Positions 8,555-18,210 are shown, numbered from the stretch's first letter. The stretch is 64,000 nucleotides of DNA from Prochlorococcaceae cyanobacterium jk18x22bins.40 (GCA_022826155.1 JAJDVL010000044.1:1-64000), one strand, 5' to 3'. A program made the numbers and translations. The notes: generated by a model from the letters alone, not told the origin.

Positions 8555-9943
8555 ATGGGCAACCTGCTTCTCGCTGAATCTGGATTGGCCGTGGAGCCTC
8601 CCGCACCGGTCTTTGGGACTGACGGCATCCGTGGGCGGGTGGGGGTCGAGTTGACGCCAAGTTTAGCGCTCCAGTTGGGCTATGGCTGTGGCCATGTGCT
8701 GGGCCAGGACCGGCCTGTGGTGCTGGGTCGGGATTCCCGCAAGAGCAGCCCCATGCTGGTGGCGGCCCTCCAGGCAGGCCTGTTGGCGGCGGGGCGGGAG
8801 GTGTGGGATCTGGGCCTCTGCCCCACCCCGGCCGTGGCTTGGTTGACTCGCCACCAGCGAGCGGCAGGGGGACTCATGATTTCCGCCAGCCACAACCCTC
8901 CGGCAGACAACGGCATCAAGGTGTTTGCCCAGGACGGCTGCAAGCTCCCCCGCCGCCGGCAGCGGGATCTGGAGCAGTGGCTGCAACGTTCAGCGCCCCT
9001 GGGACGCCATGCGGGGGGCAGCAGCCATCCACGCCATGACCTCCTCAAGATCTATGAACATGGACTACTGGGGCAACTGGAGCCTGGACAGGGCCGCCGA
9101 CGCCTACGGGTGGTTCTGGATCTGTGCTGGGGTGCGGCCACAGCCTGCGCGGCCGGTCTGTTTGAGCGGTTTGGCGCGGAGGTGACCATCCTCCACGGCC
9201 AGCCGGACGGCAACCGGATCAACGTGGGTTGCGGCAGCACCGCCCTGGACCTGCTGCAGCAGGCCGTGGTGGAGCAGGGGGCGGATCTGGGGATTGCGTT
9301 TGACGGGGATGCGGACCGCTGCCTGGCGGTGGACCACCGTGGACAGCCCGTCAACGGTGACCATATTTTGTATCTCTGGGGTGGGATGCTGGATGACTGT
9401 GGCCGGCTGCCGGAGCATCGTCTGGTGATCACCCAAATGGCCAACCTGGGCTTTCGGCGGGCCTGGATGGCACGGGGTGGGGCCTTGGAGGAAACCTCGG
9501 TGGGGGACCAGCATGTGTACGCCGCCATGGAACGCACCGGCGCAGCGCTGGGCGGCGAGCAGTCGGGTCACGTGCTTTGGAGCCAACACCATGCCATCGG
9601 CGACGGCTTGATGACGGCCCTGCAGTTGACACAACTGATTGCCAAAAGCAACCGCTCCCTGGCGGAATTGACTGGGGAAGGTTTCTACTGCTATCCTCAG
9701 AAATTGACTAACGTGAGAATAACAGACCAGCAGGCAAGAGAGACATGGAGATGTAATTCCCGCCTGCGGGACGGAATTGCGGCTGCGGAGGTCGCCATGG
9801 GCCAGGACGGCAGAGTTTTGATTCGCGCCAGTGGTACGGAGCCGCTGTTGCGGGTCATGGTGGAAGCCAGGGAGACAGGGATGGTGGAAGACTGGTCCCA
9901 ACGGTTGGCCTCCCTGGCCGCGGCTGCACTTCAACCGTCGTAA
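8555..9943 (+). CDS. glmM: Phosphoglucosamine mutase
   Basis: A 462-residue alpha-D-phosphohexomutase: [11 protein letters not shown] near the N-terminus, the phosphoserine loop [15 protein letters not shown], metal loop AFDGDADRC, sugar-binding GGEQSGH and phosphate-binding [13 protein letters not shown]. It converts glucosamine-6-phosphate to glucosamine-1-phosphate for peptidoglycan and LPS precursors. It is divergent from the lytic transglycosylase, another cell-wall gene. Its last 13 bp overlap the 3' end of glnA on the opposite strand. Confidence 0.95.
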   Translation: MGNLLLAESGLAVEPPAPVFGTDGIRGRVGVELTPSLALQLGYGCGHVLGQDRPVVLGRDSRKSSPMLVAALQAGLLAAGREVWDLGLCPTPAVAWLTRHQRAAGGLMISASHNPPADNGIKVFAQDGCKLPRRRQRDLEQWLQRSAPLGRHAGGSSHPRHDLLKIYEHGLLGQLEPGQGRRRLRVVLDLCWGAATACAAGLFERFGAEVTILHGQPDGNRINVGCGSTALDLLQQAVVEQGADLGIAFDGDADRCLAVDHRGQPVNGDHILYLWGGMLDDCGRLPEHRLVITQMANLGFRRAWMARGGALEETSVGDQHVYAAMERTGAALGGEQSGHVLWSQHHAIGDGLMTALQLTQLIAKSNRSLAELTGEGFYCYPQKLTNVRITDQQARETWRCNSRLRDGIAAAEVAMGQDGRVLIRASGTEPLLRVMVEARETGMVEDWSQRLASLAAAALQPS

Positions 9944-11352
9944 TACATGGTGAACTCGTAGGGATGGGGCCGTTGACGCAACTGCTGAACCTCTTCGTAC
10001 TTGTACGCAATCCAGTTCTCAATGAAGTCGTCGGTGAAAACGTCCCCCTGCTTGAGGAAGTCCTTGTCGTTTTCCAAGGCCTCCAGGGCTTCGTTGAGGG
10101 ACGCGGGGACCGTAGGAATCCGCGACAACTCTTCAGCGGACGCCTCGAACAGGTCAATCTCCGTCCCCTCACCGGGGTCGATCTGGTTCTTGATGCCGTC
10201 CAGACCGGCCAGCACCATGGCGCTAAAGGCAAGGTAGGGATTGGCCAAAGCATCACCAGGGCGGAACTCCAGGCGTTTGGCTTTGGGATCAGGACCCGTG
10301 AGCGGAATCCGAACCGCCGCAGAACGGTTGCCCTGGGAATAGACCAGGTTCACCGGCGCTTCAAACCCTGGCACCAGGCGCTTGTAGCTGTTGGTGGTGG
10401 GATTGGTGAAGGCCAGAAATGCAGGGGCGTGCTTGAGGATACCGCCGATGTACCAGCGCGCTGTCTGGGAAAGGTTGGCGTAACCCGCCTCACTAAAGAA
10501 CAGGGGAGCGCCGTCTTTCCAGAGGCTTTGATGCACGTGCATCCCTGTACCGTTGTCGTTAAAGATCGGCTTGGGCATAAACGTCACGGTCTTCCCGTAT
10601 TTCCGCGCCACGTTACGAATGACGTACTTATAAATCATCACGTTGTCGGCGGTGGCCAACAACTCGTCAAACTTGAAGTTGATTTCGTTCTGCCCGGCGG
10701 TGGCCACCTCATGGTGGTGCTTCTCCATAGACAAGCCCAGCCGGCACATGGTCAGCAACATCTCGCTGCGCATGTCCTGGAAGGTGTCGCTGGGGGGCAC
10801 CGGGAAGTAGCCCTCCTTGTAGCGAGGCTTATAGCCCAGATTGCCCCCTTCTTCTTCCCGGCCTGTATTCCACTGGCCTTCAATGGAATCCACCTTGTAG
10901 TAGCATCCACTTTCAGCGGATTGATAGCGCACGTCATCAAAGATGAAAAATTCCGGCTCAGGGCCGAAGAACACTTGATCGGCAATGCCGGTTTCCCGCA
11001 AGTACTTCACCGTCTTTTGAGCCAGGCTGCGGGGACAGCGTTCATAGGGTTGGCCCGACCGGGGCTCCTTGATGGAACAGATGAGGCTGAGGGTGTTGTC
11101 CCGGTAGAAGGGATCAGTCCATGCCGTGTCCGCATCGGGCACCATGGCCATATCGGACTCGTTGATGGACTTCCAGCCGCGGATGGAAGACCCGTCAAAG
11201 GCCAGGCCGTCATGGAAGGCGTCCTCAGTGATCTGAGACGCGTGGACCGTGAGGTGCTGCCACATTCCTGGCAGATCGACAAACTTCAGATCCACCAGCT
11301 CAATGCTTTCCTTGCGGATCAGATCCAGAATGTCCTGAGGAGTTTTGGCCAT
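9931..11352 (-). CDS. glnA: Type I glutamine synthetase
   Basis: The 473-residue product has the GSI landmarks: [13 protein letters not shown], the DGSSIRGW loop, [22 protein letters not shown], the ATP-binding [18 protein letters not shown], and [10 protein letters not shown]. Its length and dodecamer-type features match cyanobacterial GlnA. It condenses ammonium and glutamate to glutamine, the entry step of the GS-GOGAT cycle. It is preceded by an NtcA-type promoter, so it is likely activated when 2-oxoglutarate is high. The 3' ends of glnA and glmM overlap by 13 bp tail to tail. Confidence 0.98.
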   Translation of the reverse strand: MAKTPQDILDLIRKESIELVDLKFVDLPGMWQHLTVHASQITEDAFHDGLAFDGSSIRGWKSINESDMAMVPDADTAWTDPFYRDNTLSLICSIKEPRSGQPYERCPRSLAQKTVKYLRETGIADQVFFGPEPEFFIFDDVRYQSAESGCYYKVDSIEGQWNTGREEEGGNLGYKPRYKEGYFPVPPSDTFQDMRSEMLLTMCRLGLSMEKHHHEVATAGQNEINFKFDELLATADNVMIYKYVIRNVARKYGKTVTFMPKPIFNDNGTGMHVHQSLWKDGAPLFFSEAGYANLSQTARWYIGGILKHAPAFLAFTNPTTNSYKRLVPGFEAPVNLVYSQGNRSAAVRIPLTGPDPKAKRLEFRPGDALANPYLAFSAMVLAGLDGIKNQIDPGEGTEIDLFEASAEELSRIPTVPASLNEALEALENDKDFLKQGDVFTDDFIENWIAYKYEEVQQLRQRPHPYEFTMYYDG

Positions 11353-11393
11353 AGATCAGGCTAGAAAACAATGGGGACTTGCCCCAAATATTC

Positions 11394-11434
11394 ATTCTAG
11401 AAAGCAGCAACATGATTTTTGTAGCAAGGATAAC
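11394..11434 (-). promoter_or_regulatory. NtcA-activated promoter of glnA
   Basis: On the minus strand GTTATCCTTGCTAC (11421-11434) fits the NtcA consensus GTA-N8-TAC except for one base. After 21 bp comes TAGAAT (11394-11399), a TAN3T -10 box. This spacing, with the NtcA site replacing a -35 box, is the classical class II layout. A start near 11387 would leave a leader of about 35 nt before the glnA ATG. The spacing is read directly; NtcA binding is inferred from the consensus. Confidence 0.82.
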
Positions 11435-11539
11435 AGTTTCATTCAAAGGGTCCTGGGGGCCACCGTAACCATTTCTGTCAAATTCCCCTCGGCCCCGGGA
11501 TCCGGAGAGCGTCCAGGCAAATGCCGGTGATACGCTGGC

Positions 11540-12079
11540 ATGGCCCGTCAATTGAGTTTCATGGCAGACGCGCTTGCTGCTCTGATCGGCCGGTATGACC
11601 TCAGCGGCCGCTACCTGGACCGCGATGCCGTGGATCGGATTGGCGACTACTTCAGCGCAGCGGAGCAGCGCCTGGCGGCGGCGGAGCAGATTAGCGGCGC
11701 GGCTGGGGCCATCGTTCGCGAGGCTAGCGCTCGTCTGTTTCTTGCCGAGCCGGACCTGCTCAATCCTGGAGGTAACGCCTACACCACCCGACGGCTCTCC
11801 GCCTGTCTGCGGGACATGGACTACTTCCTTCGCTACGCCAGCTATGCGCTGGTGGCTGGCGATAACCGGATTCTTGATGAGCGGGTCCTCGGCGGCCTGA
11901 ACGAGACCTACAAATCCCTGGGTGTGCCCACAGGTCCCACGGCCCGCAGCATCACGTTGCTGGCAGACGTGGTGGAGGAAATGCTGGTGGATGCCGGGAT
12001 CCCGGCCGGACCCCTGGTCCGGGCTCCGTTTCAGTATCTGGCACGGGGCCTGGCGGAAGCCAACGTGCGCAACCGCTGA
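11540..12079 (+). CDS. apcF: Allophycocyanin beta-18-type subunit ApcF
   Basis: Globin-like phycobiliprotein with RYDLSGRYLDRDAVDRI, the PGGNAYTTRR turn and chromophore Cys in LSACLRDMDYFLRYASYAL, then LDERVLGGLNETYKSLGVP. This pattern is that of ApcF, the beta-type partner of the core linker ApcE in the phycobilisome core. The first ATG gives seven extra residues; the ATG at 11561 (MADALAALIG) fits the family N-terminus better. It is divergent from glnA and stands away from the main apc cluster, like apcD in this window. Confidence 0.85.
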   Translation: MARQLSFMADALAALIGRYDLSGRYLDRDAVDRIGDYFSAAEQRLAAAEQISGAAGAIVREASARLFLAEPDLLNPGGNAYTTRRLSACLRDMDYFLRYASYALVAGDNRILDERVLGGLNETYKSLGVPTGPTARSITLLADVVEEMLVDAGIPAGPLVRAPFQYLARGLAEANVRNR

Positions 12080-12124
12080 GTGCCCCCTTAGCCTGTCCTC
12101 CGCCCCCTCCGGTACCGGCCCTTC

Positions 12125-13297
12125 GTGACCCAGACCCTACCCCCTCCCACCACGTCCGCAGTGGACCAGGCCCATCGCCTGTCCCTGGAGCCTCTGGCCA
12201 TGCCGGAGCGTCTGCTCCTTGGTCCCGGCCCTTCCAATGCCCACCCCGACGTGTTGGCGGCCCTGGCCCGCCCCACCGTGGGCCATCTGGACCACACCTT
12301 TCTCCGCTTGATGGGAGAGGTGCAGGATTTACTGCGCTACGCATGGCAGACGGACAACCGGCTCACCATCCCCGTGAGCGCCACCGGCAGTGCCGCCTGG
12401 GAAACCTGCATTGCCAACACCGTGGAGCGGGGCGACACCTTCCTGGTGGCCATCAACGGCTATTTCGGGCATCGGATGGCGGATATGGCCAGCCGCTACG
12501 GCGCCAACGTGGTCACCATCAAAAAGCCCATGGGACAGGCCTTCAGCCTGGAGGAGATTGAAGCGGCTCTGGTGGAGCATCAGCCCAGACTGTTGGGCCT
12601 CATCCATGCCGAGACCTCTGCCGGCGTCTTGCAGCCCATGGATGGTGTAGGTGAGGCGTGCCGGCGCCATGGCACCCTGCTCCTGCTGGATACGGTCACG
12701 TCCCTGGGGGGAGTTCCCCTGTTTCTGGACCGCTGGGGTGTGGACATGTCCTATAGCTGCAGCCAGAAATGCCTGAGTTGCCCTCCGGGATTGGGGCCGG
12801 TGACCATCGGGCCACGGGCGGAGGAGCGGCTCAAGTCCCGCACCGGCAAGATTCCCAACTGGTATCTGGACGTCACGCTCCTGAGCCGGTACTGGGGCAG
12901 TGATCGGGTCTATCACCATACGGCGCCGGTGAACATGAATTACGGCCTGCGGGAAGCCTTGCGGCTGCTGGCGGAGGAGGGACTGGACGCTGCCTGGCAG
13001 CGCCATCGTCGCAATGCCGAATTGTTGTGGGAGGGTTTGCAATCCCTCGGCCTGAAGCTGGCTGTGGAGGAGCGTCTGCGTCTGCCCACCCTCACCACGG
13101 TTTGCATTCCCGAGGGTGTGGACGGCAAGGCGTTTGCCCGCTCCCTGCTGGATGAAGAAGGTGTGGAGATTGGTTGTGGTCTGGGGGATTTTGCAGGTAA
13201 GGTGTGGCGCATTGGGCTGATGGGTCAGAACAGCGCTGCCGAGAACGTGGAGCGGTTGATCGACCTGCTGCGCCAGCGCCTTCCCGGCGCTGTCTGA
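12125..13297 (+). CDS. Serine/alanine-glyoxylate aminotransferase (class V)
   Basis: A 390-residue class V PLP enzyme from a GTG start. GPGPSNAHPDVLAAL near residue 35 and the PLP-lysine segment SYSCSQKCLSCPPGLG, with DTVTSLGG before it, are typical of alanine- or serine-glyoxylate aminotransferases. It would convert photorespiratory glyoxylate to glycine. Which amino donor it prefers cannot be told from sequence. Its last 206 bp are overlapped on the opposite strand by the unusually long tail of tadA. It starts 45 bp after apcF. Confidence 0.88.
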   Translation: MTQTLPPPTTSAVDQAHRLSLEPLAMPERLLLGPGPSNAHPDVLAALARPTVGHLDHTFLRLMGEVQDLLRYAWQTDNRLTIPVSATGSAAWETCIANTVERGDTFLVAINGYFGHRMADMASRYGANVVTIKKPMGQAFSLEEIEAALVEHQPRLLGLIHAETSAGVLQPMDGVGEACRRHGTLLLLDTVTSLGGVPLFLDRWGVDMSYSCSQKCLSCPPGLGPVTIGPRAEERLKSRTGKIPNWYLDVTLLSRYWGSDRVYHHTAPVNMNYGLREALRLLAEEGLDAAWQRHRRNAELLWEGLQSLGLKLAVEERLRLPTLTTVCIPEGVDGKAFARSLLDEEGVEIGCGLGDFAGKVWRIGLMGQNSAAENVERLIDLLRQRLPGAV

Positions 13298-13769
13298 ACC
13301 AGTCCTGCAGCAGCACCCTGCATTCCTCGGCCAGGACCCCGCCTCGGCACGCCATGCGATGGTGAGCGGCGGGGCTTTTGCTCAGGTCCAGCACACCCCC
13401 CAGCCCTCCCCGCTTCCGGTCTGCCGCGCCAAATATCACACACCCCATGCGCGCTTGAACAAGGGCCGCGGCGCACATGATGCAGGGCTCCAGGGTGACC
13501 AGCAGGGTGCAGTCGTTCAATCGCCAGTCTCCCCGCAGGACAGCAGCCTGTCGCAGGGCCACCAGTTCCCCATGGCCGAGGGGATCCGCTTCCCGCTCAC
13601 GTCGGTTGATCCCCCAGCCAATGCTGCGCCCGCCACCATCCAGAATGACCGCAGCCACGGGAACCTCTCCCGCCCTTCCCACCATGGCTGCCCGGCGCAG
13701 CAAGCGCCCCATCCACAGGATGGCAAGATCCCGATCCCAGCTTGACCCCATCATTCTGTGCTCCATCAT
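13092..13769 (-). CDS. tadA: tRNA adenosine deaminase with C-terminal extension
   Basis: The deaminase zinc site is clear: HGE in DPLGHGELVAL (most relatives have HAE) and PCIMC in LVTLEPCIMCAAAL, with GEVPVAAVI near the start. TadA changes A34 to inosine in tRNA-Arg(ACG). The family normally ends near DWFRQRR, but this frame continues about 65 residues into sequence antisense to the aminotransferase gene; that tail is Pro/His/Arg-rich and unlike any domain I know. Several ATGs lie in a short tandem repeat at 13749-13769, so the start may be 13769, 13754 or 13751. Confidence 0.87.
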   Translation of the reverse strand: MMEHRMMGSSWDRDLAILWMGRLLRRAAMVGRAGEVPVAAVILDGGGRSIGWGINRREREADPLGHGELVALRQAAVLRGDWRLNDCTLLVTLEPCIMCAAALVQARMGCVIFGAADRKRGGLGGVLDLSKSPAAHHRMACRGGVLAEECRVLLQDWFRQRREGAGAAGRSTAPRSRQRCSDPSAQCATPYLQNPPDHNQSPHLLHPAGSGQTPCRPHPRECKPW

Positions 13770-13778
13770 TCTGTGCAG

Positions 13779-15146
13779 GTGACAGACCTGGACGCCTTCC
13801 CCTGCAGTTTGCCCCCTGGCCAGCACAACCACACCATGGTGGCCATGATCCGTCAGGCAGCGACCTGGTTGGAGCGGTGGCATGGGGAGGCTCAGCGGCG
13901 GCCACCCTTGCCCGGTCCCGTTTCCTTGCCCCCCGTGGCGCCGGCACCGTGGGGGCTGGATGCCAACCGCCTCATGGAGGACCTGGACCCGCTGGTGCGG
14001 GGGTCCTACAACCCTTGGCATCCGGGGGCCATGGCCCACTTGGATCCGCCGCCCAATCCAGCCTCGGTGGTGGGGGAGCTGGTCTGTGCCTGGCTCAACA
14101 ACAACATGTTGGCGGAGGAGCTTTCACCACTGCTCAGCCAACTGGAGCGGCGCCTGCTGGGCTGGATTGCCCAGCGTTTGGGGTTGGGGGAAGATGGTGG
14201 GGGCGTCATGGCCAGCGGGGGGACCCTTTGCACCATCACGGCCCTGGTCACGGCCCGCCATCAGCGGGGGTTGGACGGGCAACACGCCTGCCTCTATGCC
14301 AGCGCCGATTGCCACAGTTCCCTGGCCAAAGCCCTGCGGGTGATGGGCTTGCCTGCGGCGGCCCTGCGGCTGGTGCCCACCGATGCCGCGGGGCGTCTGG
14401 ATCCCCACCGGCTGGAGCAGGCCCTGAAACAGGAAACGGAACCCATCCTGGCGGTGGTGGCCACCGCCGGCACCACCATCCGCGGCGCGGTTGACCCCAT
14501 CGGTCCCATTGCCGACATCTGCCACCGCCGTGGCCTTTGGCTCCACGTGGATGGCGCCATTGGCGCCGTCTGCGGTCTTGGCCAGCGCCACCAGGAGCGG
14601 GTCGCCCACATGGGCCGTGCCGACTCCCTCACCATGAATCCCCAAAAATGGCTGGGCATTGTCAAGACTTCGGCCATGGTGCTGCTGCGTCAGCCCCAGG
14701 CCTTGGCCGACACCTTTGCCGCACCCCTGGCCTATATGGAGCCCGTCCATGTGGCCCACGGTGGAGACTGTGGTCTCCAGGGAACCCGTTCGGCGGAGGT
14801 GTTGAAGCTGTGGCTCGGTCTGCGGCAACTGGGGCAGCACGGCATTGACGACCTGCTGGACGGGGCCTTGCACCGTGCTCGGATGCTGCGGCAGGGCCTG
14901 GCTCCCCTGCCTCTGACCATGCCGTCCGGGGATTTGCACATTGTCTGCTTCCGCCCCAGCGCAGCCGGCAGCAGCGAGGCTTGGAGCCGCCACACGCGGC
15001 AACTGCTGCTGGATCAGGGACTGATGCTCTCCCGCCCCCTCTATCGTGGTGAACGCCATCTGAAAGCCGTGCTCGGCAATCCCTTCACCGGGGTGGAGCA
15101 GATTGCCACACTGGTGGACACCATCTCCGCAAGCCTCTCCGGTTAA
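13779..15146 (+). CDS. PLP-dependent group II decarboxylase
   Basis: A fold-type I PLP enzyme with NPWHPGAMAHLDPPPNPAS (substrate/PLP region), GGVMASGGTLCTITAL, ATAGTTIRGAVDPI, LHVDGAIGAVCGL and the PLP-lysine in SLTMNPQKWLGI. These mark group II decarboxylases (glutamate, tyrosine, DOPA or diaminobutyrate type). The true substrate cannot be read from the sequence. I chose the GTG at 13779 (TDLDAF...) because a start at 13758 would overlap the divergent tadA start. Confidence 0.85.
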   Translation: MTDLDAFPCSLPPGQHNHTMVAMIRQAATWLERWHGEAQRRPPLPGPVSLPPVAPAPWGLDANRLMEDLDPLVRGSYNPWHPGAMAHLDPPPNPASVVGELVCAWLNNNMLAEELSPLLSQLERRLLGWIAQRLGLGEDGGGVMASGGTLCTITALVTARHQRGLDGQHACLYASADCHSSLAKALRVMGLPAAALRLVPTDAAGRLDPHRLEQALKQETEPILAVVATAGTTIRGAVDPIGPIADICHRRGLWLHVDGAIGAVCGLGQRHQERVAHMGRADSLTMNPQKWLGIVKTSAMVLLRQPQALADTFAAPLAYMEPVHVAHGGDCGLQGTRSAEVLKLWLGLRQLGQHGIDDLLDGALHRARMLRQGLAPLPLTMPSGDLHIVCFRPSAAGSSEAWSRHTRQLLLDQGLMLSRPLYRGERHLKAVLGNPFTGVEQIATLVDTISASLSG

Positions 15147-15149
15147 GCC

Positions 15150-15356
15150 ATGGATCGTCCCAAGTTGGTGGCCCTGATCACGGGCATCGTCTCCATTGCC
15201 CTGGCGTTGCTCTACCTGGCGTTGGTTCTCATTCTGGATCATCGCTCCGGACTGGCGCCGGCGCCGGTGTCGATGGCTGGTGTGGCCGCTGGCCCGGCGG
15301 CAGACCTTTCAGGCGCCGTTGCAGTGGCTCCACGATCCGCTCCACTGCCATGGTGA
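15150..15356 (+). CDS. Small single-pass membrane protein
   Basis: A 68-residue frame beginning MDRPKLVALITGIVSIALAL with one strong transmembrane segment (about 8-28), then HRSG and a low-complexity Ala/Pro tail. It starts 3 bp after the decarboxylase stop, which suggests coupling. The N-terminal half looks like a conserved picocyanobacterial small protein; the tail overlaps the 3' end of the opposing GTPase by 128 bp and may be a read-on caused by loss of an earlier stop. Function unknown. Confidence 0.5.
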   Translation: MDRPKLVALITGIVSIALALLYLALVLILDHRSGLAPAPVSMAGVAAGPAADLSGAVAVAPRSAPLPW

Positions 15357-16827
15357 GAAAATCATCAAACTGGGTTTGGCGGCGGTTGAGGTCGTAGTGC
15401 TTGCGGATGGCGGCGGCCATGCCCCCGTCCCCCCAGTCCTGATTACGGCTGAAGTACTCCATCAGGCTGGAGCCGGCAACCCGGGTGAGCCATGCCGCAC
15501 TCACCCCCTGCAGTGCCTTGGCCACTACCAGTGCGGGCCACGCAGCGCTGAGGGCGGCGGTCAGCAGCAGGGTGCCCCCCTTCACCAGGCCCAACCCCGT
15601 CATGGTGCGCCCCACCGCCAGGGCCAGTTCCCGCCCCTGATCCTGGCCCAGCTTGACCCCGTGGATCCGCCCCAGCTCCAGCACCATCTGGGCATTGACC
15701 GCAGCCGCACCCAGAAGATCCAGCCCCGGCAGGGGTGTCAGGGCGATGATGCCGCCACCAATCCAGGCATAGCGGTCAATGACGGCGCGACTGGCCCGTT
15801 CCCGCTGGTTGGTGAGCACCGCCTCGGTATCCACGGAGAGGTGGCGGCTCTGCAGAAGGATGTTGTCGGCCATCAGTTCGTCGCCCTCAAGGCGCAGCAC
15901 CTGAGCCAGGCGCCGCAACAGGGCCGCCACCTCGGGGACGGGTGGGGGCGCCGGGGCAGGCCTCAACCGGGGCGGCGCACTGCTGGCGGCAATCACGTCC
16001 TCCGGCGGCAGTTGGGGAGTGCAGCGCTGCCGCAGCACCTGCAACAGCCGCTGTTCCTGGTGTTGCCCCAACAGGTCGCACTTGTTGAGCACCAGCAGGA
16101 GGCGCTTGCCCAGGGACAACAGCAACTGCACCATGCGCAACTCGCTGTCCCGCAGGTCGCCGTCCACAACAAACAACAGCAGGTCCGCCTGCACCGCCTT
16201 GCGCCGCGCCATATCTTCCCGCTGCTGCCCCTGGGCGCCGCTTTCCAGAATGCCCGGCGTATCCACCAGCCGCACGCCACGGCTGAGGGCCGCCATGGGG
16301 AGGCGATAGGTGTGGCTGGCCCGGGTGGAACCCATGGCCGGTTCCACGGAACCCACCATCTCCCCCAGGAGGGCACGGATCAGGGAGGTTTTGCCGCTGG
16401 AGCCCGTACCGAACACCACCACTACAAGATCCCCCCGCTCCAGCTCCGCCGCCACCTGGCGGCGCTCACCCTCCAAGGCCTGGCGCATCACCTGGTCCTG
16501 CACCAACTCCAACTGCCGCCCAATGCTGTCCAGGTGTTCCCCGGCAGCCTCCCGCTTGGAGTCGAAGGCCATGGGCAGGGCCTGGCTGCCGGCCTTGCTG
16601 CTGGCGCGCCTGCCCTGCCGTGGAGACTGCTGCCCCTGCCATGTGGTCCAGCCCAACCAGCCCAGGGCCGCCATGATGACCAAAAGCAAGGGCACCCCCC
16701 AACCACCCGCCAGGGTTTGCAGGCTTTGGGCCAGCCCCGCCAACAGGGTGATCACCATCCACAGGGCCAGAAGAGCCCCCAGCACCACGGCCCCACTCCG
16801 GATGAGCCGGCGGGTCCGCTTCTTCAT
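15229..16827 (-). CDS. Membrane-associated Era-like GTPase with DUF697-type C-terminus
   Basis: Two N-terminal hydrophobic segments (about 12-34 and 42-62), then a G domain with Walker A FGTGSSGKTSLI, G3 DTPG and G4 NKCD, followed by a C-terminal helical region (AWIGGGIIALTPLPGLDLLG; AVGRTMTGLGLVKGG) like the DUF697 domain of YcjF/HSR1 GTPases. It probably acts at the inner or thylakoid membrane; its target is unknown. Its ATG overlaps the lspA stop (ATGA), so bioY-lspA-GTPase form an operon. Confidence 0.88.
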   Translation of the reverse strand: MKKRTRRLIRSGAVVLGALLALWMVITLLAGLAQSLQTLAGGWGVPLLLVIMAALGWLGWTTWQGQQSPRQGRRASSKAGSQALPMAFDSKREAAGEHLDSIGRQLELVQDQVMRQALEGERRQVAAELERGDLVVVVFGTGSSGKTSLIRALLGEMVGSVEPAMGSTRASHTYRLPMAALSRGVRLVDTPGILESGAQGQQREDMARRKAVQADLLLFVVDGDLRDSELRMVQLLLSLGKRLLLVLNKCDLLGQHQEQRLLQVLRQRCTPQLPPEDVIAASSAPPRLRPAPAPPPVPEVAALLRRLAQVLRLEGDELMADNILLQSRHLSVDTEAVLTNQRERASRAVIDRYAWIGGGIIALTPLPGLDLLGAAAVNAQMVLELGRIHGVKLGQDQGRELALAVGRTMTGLGLVKGGTLLLTAALSAAWPALVVAKALQGVSAAWLTRVAGSSLMEYFSRNQDWGDGGMAAAIRKHYDLNRRQTQFDDFLTMAVERIVEPLQRRLKGLPPGQRPHQPSTPAPAPVRSDDPE

Positions 16828-17324
16828 GATCTGCGGCTTTGCAGAAAGGCATCCAGCAGCAACAGCGCCACCGCCACGTTGATGGCCACGTCCGCCAGGT
16901 TGAACACCGGGAAGGTAATGGGCGCCAATTCAATCCAATCCACCACCGCCCCCCGAAACCACCGGTCCAGGCCGTTGCCCAGGGCGCCAGCCAACAGCAA
17001 CCCGTAGACCACGGCAGTCAACAGGCGCCGGGGTGGGCGATTCAGCAGCCACAGCACCAGTCCCAGACTCACCAGCAACGAGATCAACCCCAGCCACGCC
17101 ACACCGCCGTGGAACAAGCTGAAGGCCGCGCCGGTATTTTCCACCCGTCGCCACTGCAAGAGCCCCGGCAGGACCGGCTGCACCCGGCCCAACGGGAGCC
17201 AATGCACCATCAGCGCCTTGCTGAACTGATCCAGCACCGTGCCAACCGCACCCACCAGCAGGCTGACGGCAGCAAGCCGCTGCTTCCGATGCCGACGGTC
17301 AGGGGAGGGTTGCGGGTTGGGCAC
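16824..17324 (-). CDS. lspA: Lipoprotein signal peptidase (signal peptidase II)
   Basis: A 166-residue membrane protein from a GTG placed just after the bioY stop. It has four predicted membrane segments, DQFSKALMVHWLPLG after the first, RVENTGAAFSLF, the catalytic GNGLDRW motif and the second Asp in FPVFNLADVAINVAV. It cleaves diacylglyceryl-prolipoproteins such as the one at the left edge of this window. Longer open frame upstream runs through bioY and is not credible. The stop overlaps the next gene by 4 bp. Confidence 0.93.
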   Translation of the reverse strand: MPNPQPSPDRRHRKQRLAAVSLLVGAVGTVLDQFSKALMVHWLPLGRVQPVLPGLLQWRRVENTGAAFSLFHGGVAWLGLISLLVSLGLVLWLLNRPPRRLLTAVVYGLLLAGALGNGLDRWFRGAVVDWIELAPITFPVFNLADVAINVAVALLLLDAFLQSRRS

Positions 17325-17326
17325 GT

Positions 17327-17893
17327 TCAGTACAGCAGGAAACGGCGGAGCACTGCGGCAACAACGGCCACGGGACAGGCCATGACCGCTTGCAGCAGCA
17401 GGGGAATGAGCCAATGGCCGATGGTCAGCTCCAGCCAGGACAGGGACCAGTGACCCACCACGGTCCCCAGGAGCAGGTAAATTCCCCCGAACAGGGAGAC
17501 CACCACCACCCCGATCATGGTCACAAACCACAGGCTGAAGGGGTCCCGCAAGGAAACCTGTTGTCCAATGCGGCCCACCAGCCAGGCGCCGGGCATCAGG
17601 CCCAGCAAATAGCCAAACCCCGGCTCCAGCACGTAATCCAGACCACCCCCGGCATGGAAAACGGGAAACTGCGTCAGCCCGAAGGCCAGATAGGCCACGG
17701 CGGTCATGAGGCCAACCCGGGCGCCGCAAAGCAGGGCGGTGAGCAGCACCGCCGCCAACTGGTTGCTGGTGGGCAGCTCCACCAGGCTGAGGCCCCAAAA
17801 GGCCGGCACCGCCATGGTGGGCTGGAGGAGTCCGGCCACGATGGTCAGCAGCAGGCCCATCACAACAGCCACCAAGTTAAGCAGACCCGTCAT
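17327..17893 (-). CDS. bioY: Biotin transporter substrate-binding component BioY
   Basis: A 188-residue protein with five to six membrane helices and the BioY-type segments LVELPTSNQLAAVLLTAL, YLAFGLTQFPVFHAGGG and LDYVLEPGFGYLLGL, which surround the biotin site. BioY is the S component of ECF biotin uptake and can work alone or with EcfAT. It leads the operon bioY-lspA-GTPase. The biotin ligase birA occurs 20 kb away, consistent with use of imported or home-made biotin. Confidence 0.85.
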   Translation of the reverse strand: MTGLLNLVAVVMGLLLTIVAGLLQPTMAVPAFWGLSLVELPTSNQLAAVLLTALLCGARVGLMTAVAYLAFGLTQFPVFHAGGGLDYVLEPGFGYLLGLMPGAWLVGRIGQQVSLRDPFSLWFVTMIGVVVVSLFGGIYLLLGTVVGHWSLSWLELTIGHWLIPLLLQAVMACPVAVVAAVLRRFLLY

Positions 17894-17973
17894 GGCGGTG
17901 GGGGACTGGGGTGATCTGGCGGAGAGGTGGGATTGGGTCTACACTAACAAGCGCCCTGGCGCTGGTGAAATCC

Positions 17974-18210
17974 ATGGAGCAGGCCGATGGGCCGTTCCCG
18001 GCTTTTGACACAGGGGCCTTGGTGCGCTTGATCGAGACTCAACCCTACCTGAAAACCGCCGATCCCATGCCCATGCTCCGTCCCCCGGATCTGGTGGAGG
18101 TGGGGGATGAGGGGGTAGTGGTGGAGTTGCGTCCCCGGAACATGCTGGCTGTGCGCTTCCGGCGGGGCACGTTTCTTCTGGCTACGGATCAGGTGGCGTC
18201 CGTTGCCTGA
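17974..18210 (+). CDS. sipA: SipA-like regulatory protein
   Basis: A 78-residue protein with the signature PYLKTADPMPMLRPPDLVEVGDEG and a C-terminal VRFRRGTFLLATDQV, an SH3-like small domain. In cyanobacteria SipA binds the histidine kinase NblS and modulates high-light and nutrient-stress control of phycobilisome degradation. The start ATG has GGTGAAA just upstream; the frame is open further upstream but unlike the family. Its stop lies inside the left direct repeat of the island. Confidence 0.75.
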   Translation: MEQADGPFPAFDTGALVRLIETQPYLKTADPMPMLRPPDLVEVGDEGVVVELRPRNMLAVRFRRGTFLLATDQVASVA

